Shown here in pieces: positions 7,697 through 10,847 of a DNA stretch of 10,847 bases (positions are counted from its first letter, which is position 1; every line of letters starts with the position of its first letter). The stretch is from RH-chloro-G1 sp003670575 (GTDB lineage: Bacteria; Chloroflexota; Dehalococcoidia; UBA2979), in NCBI GenBank assembly GCA_947499615.1, contig CANMOP010000037.1, forward strand, positions 1 through 10,847, written 5' to 3'. The notes under the pieces were generated by a model. The model had not been told where the DNA came from, ran no database searches, and was given only the letters and a program-made list of their open reading frames with translations. The translations under genes were made by a program, and so were the position numbers.

Positions 7697-8419
7697 CTAG
7701 CGGTTCCCCGCTGGGCCGGGTGGTGTCGAGGGTACGCCGCGCGGGACTGCGGCGACCTGGCCCGGGCCGGCAGGCGCACTCGACGTGGGCGCGGGCGACA
7801 CCGCCGATGGGGCAGCACCAGCCGCGTTCGCCCCGCAGATGACAATCACCGGCGAGTTCGCCGACAGCAGGTTCCCGGGATACGTCGCGTTCCACTGGGC
7901 GTTGACCACAGCGGGCGCGCCGAAGATGTACCCGATGAACGTCCCTGACGGGGTCGTCCACACCGCGCGTAACGTGCACCCGCGCTGTGCTGCCAGCGGA
8001 AGCATGCCATCGACCGCGCCGCCGCTCCACACCGCCAGCCCGATTCCGCTTGTCGGCACGCTGCCGGAGAGTGAGGCTTCCGGCGGGCCGGCGGGCGCCT
8101 GCGCGCCGTCGTCGGCGGCGCGCAGGTACTGGCCGTTCGACCAGCCACTCTGCCCAGCAAACGCGAGCCGCTGCCACTGGATGCCATCCACAACCGCTTC
8201 GCCCCCCAGCACGGAGACCAGGCTGCCGTCCGGGATGCACGTCAGAATCGTGCTCGCCAGGCCCGGCAGGAGGCGCAGTCGCAGGCAGTCACCGTCCGCG
8301 CTCACCGTCGCGTTGGTGCCCGCATCCAGTGCGGCAGCGGACTGCGGCGGGCGTACCGCAAGCAGCAGCGCAGCGAACAACAATGAGGTCAGCAGTAGGC
8401 GGCGGGCGCGCGTTTGCAT
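7697..8419 (-). CDS. Secreted SH3b-domain protein
   Basis: The predicted product has 240 residues and is exported. Residues 1-30 form a textbook signal peptide: an Arg-rich start, then LLLTSLLFAALLLAV, with likely cleavage after an Ala-rich stretch. Residues about 36-100 resemble a bacterial SH3 (SH3b) domain, with a Leu-Arg-rich first strand, WQRLAF and SGWSNGQYLRA; this fold often binds cell-wall peptides. Residues about 123-196 form a second domain with VWSGG, VWTTPSGTFIGYI and GAPAVVN motifs. I recall similar C-terminal modules in secreted Chloroflexota proteins, but this is memory, not a search. Four Cys (45, 61, 148, 195) could form two disulfides. The last 40 residues are Pro/Ala-rich. 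The start is uncertain: ATG at 8419 gives the cleanest signal peptide, while GTG at 8440 is in frame with a GAGG that sits too close. It follows the hydrolase gene closely and is probably cotranscribed. Confidence 0.75.
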   Translation of the reverse strand: MQTRARRLLLTSLLFAALLLAVRPPQSAAALDAGTNATVSADGDCLRLRLLPGLASTILTCIPDGSLVSVLGGEAVVDGIQWQRLAFAGQSGWSNGQYLRAADDGAQAPAGPPEASLSGSVPTSGIGLAVWSGGAVDGMLPLAAQRGCTLRAVWTTPSGTFIGYIFGAPAVVNAQWNATYPGNLLSANSPVIVICGANAAGAAPSAVSPAPTSSAPAGPGQVAAVPRGVPSTPPGPAGNR

Positions 8420-8457
8420 ACGTCGTGTAGTCGTTGACACACCTCGTGCGCGGGGCG

Positions 8458-9387
8458 CTAGAGGATGCCCTGCCGGTTGAGCGTTGCGTGGGCGACCATC
8501 AAATGCAGCTCCGTACGTCGCGCCACGGGCTGGTCAACCTGCCCCATCTCGACCAGGAGTGGCGTGAGCCCCGGCACGTATCGTCCGATGCCGAGCGAGC
8601 TGGTGCTGCGCCCCTGATTCGGGTTCGGAGTGGCCGATGGCTGCCCCTGGCCGATTGTGTTCGAGTTGCGGGTCTGCATCAGGTCGCGCTGAACGGTGAT
8701 CCCGGCGTTCACCCTCGCGGCGATGTCCTGCGCCAGCTGCCCATCACCAGGCCCCTGACCGCTGCTGATCGTCTGGCCAAGAAACGCCGTCCCGTTCTGC
8801 GTGCGCTCCACGAAAAACACCCATGACTCGTGCATGTCCAGCAACACGTCGGCCTGGAACTCGCGAGCGAGGTCGATGATCGAGGCCGCCATCCGCTCCA
8901 TCGGCATGCCGTCCGGGTTGCCGGGATACGAACGGTTGAGGTCACCGAGCTCCGGCAACGTGCGCACCATGACACGCGTCGAGAGAGTGTTCGCGCGTGG
9001 CACGACCAGCAGGCTGCCGAACGTCGGCTCCCACGACAGCAGTTCCTCGGCGGCCAGCCAGCCGCCCCGTTCGTTGCCGTGCACGCCGCCCAGCACCAGC
9101 ACGGTGGAGCCCTGTCGACCGCTGTGCCAGATCTGCGCCATGGTCTCCCAGGGCGTCCCAGGCTGTAGCGCTCGCTCGAAGCGCGCCTCCGCCGGCACCG
9201 GTCGAGGCGTGGCCGGTGTCGGCGTCGTCGACGTTTCCGGCACCTGCGCCGGCGCGGCGGCAGCGGAACGGGTCATGATGCCCAGCGAGTCGCAACCCAA
9301 CAGCGCAGCACCGGTGCCGACGGCAGCAAGCCCCGCCACGGTGCGCCCGAGGAATACGCGACGCGGGAGCCGATGATTCGTTACCAC
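8458..9387 (-). CDS. Tat-exported lipoprotein, M14/AspA-AstE-like zinc hydrolase
   Basis: The predicted product has 309 residues. The N-terminus has a twin-arginine signal (PRRVFLGR, 8-15), a hydrophobic core and a lipobox LLGC ending at Cys32, so it is probably folded in the cytoplasm and then anchored outside. A Pro/Thr linker (about 45-65) follows. The catalytic domain resembles zinc carboxypeptidases of the succinylglutamate desuccinylase/aspartoacylase branch. GGVHGNERGG gives zinc ligands His103 and Glu106, DLNRSYPG (149-156) has the substrate-binding Asn-Arg, DMHES gives the third ligand His186, and LLVEMG gives a likely catalytic Glu280. All key residues are present. Such enzymes cut amide or peptide bonds; a surface substrate is inferred from export. 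The GTG start overlaps the end of the DUF72 gene (GTGGTAA), with AAGG six bases and GAGGAG about eleven bases upstream. Confidence 0.85.
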   Translation of the reverse strand: MVTNHRLPRRVFLGRTVAGLAAVGTGAALLGCDSLGIMTRSAAAAPAQVPETSTTPTPATPRPVPAEARFERALQPGTPWETMAQIWHSGRQGSTVLVLGGVHGNERGGWLAAEELLSWEPTFGSLLVVPRANTLSTRVMVRTLPELGDLNRSYPGNPDGMPMERMAASIIDLAREFQADVLLDMHESWVFFVERTQNGTAFLGQTISSGQGPGDGQLAQDIAARVNAGITVQRDLMQTRNSNTIGQGQPSATPNPNQGRSTSSLGIGRYVPGLTPLLVEMGQVDQPVARRTELHLMVAHATLNRQGIL

Positions 9388-10391
9388 AGTCGGCCTTGCT
9401 CCTCTTCCGCTGGCTGTCGCGCGGTCAGCGACGGGGCTGCGGGCACGTCCACATCAGCCGGCGACCAGTTTATCAGAGGCACCGACGACCCTCCCAGACA
9501 CTCCTCCAGCAACCGCGCGTTCACGGGCCCCTGGTCGAAGTTGTTCGTGTTGATCACCAGGTGGAGCTCATCACTGTCCGCGGCCAGTGCCGCGATCCGT
9601 GGCACCCACTCCTCCAGTTCCTCCTCGCGGTAGTAGTGATCGAACCGCTCAGAGGCCGTCGGCGTGCGCTGCTCCCACATCTCCGCGTTCCGCCCGTGGA
9701 ACCGCACCAGCCCCAATCCATTCGTGGCGGCGACGACGGGCGGCACCGAGGAGGGAAAGCCCTGCGGCTCATCGACGCATACGTACGACAAGTCGAGGTC
9801 GCCAAGCAGTGCGAGCGTCTGCTCGCGGTGTTCCGCATCCAACCAGCGAGCGTTGCGGAACTCGATCGCGCCGCGGTAGTGGCCCAGCCGGTCACGCAAC
9901 TCCTCCAGCTACTGATGCGTGGTGGGCGAGGGCACCACCCAGCGCGGGAACTGGAACAGGATCGAGCCCAGCCGTCCCGAGTTGTGCAGCGGCAGCAGCG
10001 CGTCCGCAAACGTGGACCAGCAGAGGTCGATGAACTCCGGCGATGCCTGCTCCCGGTAGAACTGGCGCTTGCCGATGAGCGCGGCTGGCAGCAGCGCGCG
10101 CAAGGCCCTCGGCAGCCGGTCTACCGGCGTCGGATGCTCGGTGAACAGCGAGTATGACTTCACGTCGAAGGTGAAGCCGTCCGGCGTGCGTTCCACCCAG
10201 CGCTGCACCGTCTCCACCGTCGGCAGCCCGTAGTAGGGCGAATCGACCTCCACCAGCGGGAACTGCGAGGCGTAGTAGCGCAGCCGATCCTCGGGCGTGC
10301 GCGCGGCCGGCGGATAGAAGCGGCCACTGTCGATCAGCGGCTTGTCCGACCATGACGCGGTGCCGAGCAGGATGCGGGCGGCCATGCGCAC
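9381..10391 (-). pseudogene. DUF72-family gene interrupted by one in-frame TAG
   Basis: Two open segments in the same frame (9909-10391 and 9381-9908) are separated only by a TAG at 9909-9911. Together they encode one DUF72 protein of about 336 codons. The first part has the conserved opening GTASWSD (10-16), FYPP (25-28), LRYYASQFPLVEVDSPYYGLP (37-57) and PDGFTFDVKSY (70-80), ending at LFQFPRW (145-151). Directly after the TAG it continues LEELRDRLGHYRGAIEFRN, then VRFHGRN, and an INTNNF...VNARLL stretch as expected for the family. A single C-to-T change would turn CAG into this TAG. DUF72 has a TIM-barrel-like fold and no firmly established reaction. The start is GTG 10391 or ATG 10385; neither has a clear SD. 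The membrane gene ends 31 bases upstream. Either the gene is a recent pseudogene or the TAG is a sequencing error. TAG ends at least five other genes here, so reassignment is unlikely. Confidence 0.82.
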
Positions 10392-10422
10392 AGGCTACAG
10401 GAGCGGGCTGCCACCCGCGTGG

Positions 10423-10847
10423 TCAGATCACCAGCAGTATCGCTGGCACGATAGCCGCGATCGCCAAGAACACGCCCAAGTAGCGTGGGCGACTGGAGAC
10501 CAGATGCGCCGTCGCCAACAGCGCCCGCGAGTACGGACCGTACATCAGCGCCAAGACCACGATCGAGACCGCGGTGACCGAGAGCATCTCCACCAGCACC
10601 ACCTCCGTCGCCGCGCCGCCGGGCACCAGGAACGAGGCGAACAGCGTGTCGACAAAGGTAGTGATGTTGGCGCCCATGACGTAGGGAATCACATCCTCCC
10701 GCCGCACGACGCCCTTGAGCGTGAGCGGCACAAGGATCGTTACCGAGAGCGAGACGGACATGGTGACCGACGTGATGAGCGCGCCGAACAGGAACATCAT
10801 GCGTGGCGCGCCAAACCGCTTCGACAGCGCCTCGATGCGCGCGGAGA
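10423..10847 (-). CDS. Na/Pi-cotransporter-family membrane protein (5' end outside window)
   Basis: Only the C-terminal 140 or so residues are visible; the frame stays open to the right edge, so the start lies beyond it. The visible part begins with a polar loop (ARIEALSKRFGAP), then a helix with SVSLSVTILVPL, then KGVVRREDVIPYVMGANITT, and three more hydrophobic segments to a TGA. The order of a Ser-rich helix, a polar turn and a GAN(I)xT motif is that of the Na+/phosphate symporter family, second repeat. The usual QSSSA signature is replaced by SVSLSV without Gln, so this belongs to a divergent subgroup and the substrate may not be phosphate. It ends 31 bases before the DUF72 start, with which it may be cotranscribed. 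Confidence 0.7.
   Translation of the reverse strand, partial: SARIEALSKRFGAPRMMFLFGALITSVTMSVSLSVTILVPLTLKGVVRREDVIPYVMGANITTFVDTLFASFLVPGGAATEVVLVEMLSVTAVSIVVLALMYGPYSRALLATAHLVSSRPRYLGVFLAIAAIVPAILLVI

Noticed and set aside
9909..9911. Stop-codon reassignment or pyrrolysine-type readthrough of TAG
   Set aside because: TAG is the natural end of at least five other genes in the window, and DUF72 has no known special residue at this point.

Overview
This is a high-GC stretch of bacterial chromosome with dense, GC-biased coding, frequent GTG starts and Shine-Dalgarno (SD) sequences of the GGAGG type. The mix of genes fits a Chloroflexota-type organism: a Tat-exported lipoprotein hydrolase, a secreted SH3b protein with a C-terminal domain I associate with Chloroflexota, a DUF72 gene, and a divergent Na/Pi-type transporter. 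That assignment is inference, and a high-GC actinobacterial or related lineage is not excluded. I see no IS element, CRISPR array, phage gene or rRNA.

Layout from left to right. Bases 1-127 hold nothing I recognise. A tRNA-Arg(UCU) follows (128-204, + strand). Two + genes come next: a TMEM175-like potassium channel subunit (351-923) and a small winged-helix regulator (969-1457), whose 3' end looks frameshifted. Three - strand genes face them: a DHA2/EmrB-type drug efflux pump (1459-3003), a DedA/VTT-domain membrane protein with an unusual C-terminal membrane extension (3259-4365), and an MFS carrier resembling the oxalate/formate antiporter group (4420-5718). The last two probably form one transcript. 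Divergent from the MFS carrier is a complete half-size ABC exporter (5815-7635, + strand). The right side is a compact - strand run, read from the right edge leftward: a truncated Na/Pi-cotransporter-like gene (10423 to beyond 10847), a DUF72 gene interrupted by one in-frame TAG (9381-10391), a Tat-lipoprotein M14/AspA-like zinc hydrolase (8458-9387) that overlaps the DUF72 stop, and a secreted SH3b-domain protein (7697-8419).

The left and centre form a transport and envelope-stress neighbourhood: an ion channel, two MFS carriers, DedA and an ABC exporter, plus one small regulator. The right-hand run pairs two exported proteins, a zinc amidohydrolase/carboxypeptidase-like enzyme and an SH3b protein, which suggests work at the cell surface. 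These functional links are inferred from position only.

I did not find a convincing undescribed system. The most informative observations are two apparent gene lesions: the internal TAG in DUF72 and a frameshift near 1311-1317 in the regulator. Both are specific and checkable. Next in interest are an AT-rich near-palindrome in the efflux-pump leader, the extended DedA protein, and the exported hydrolase/SH3b pair.
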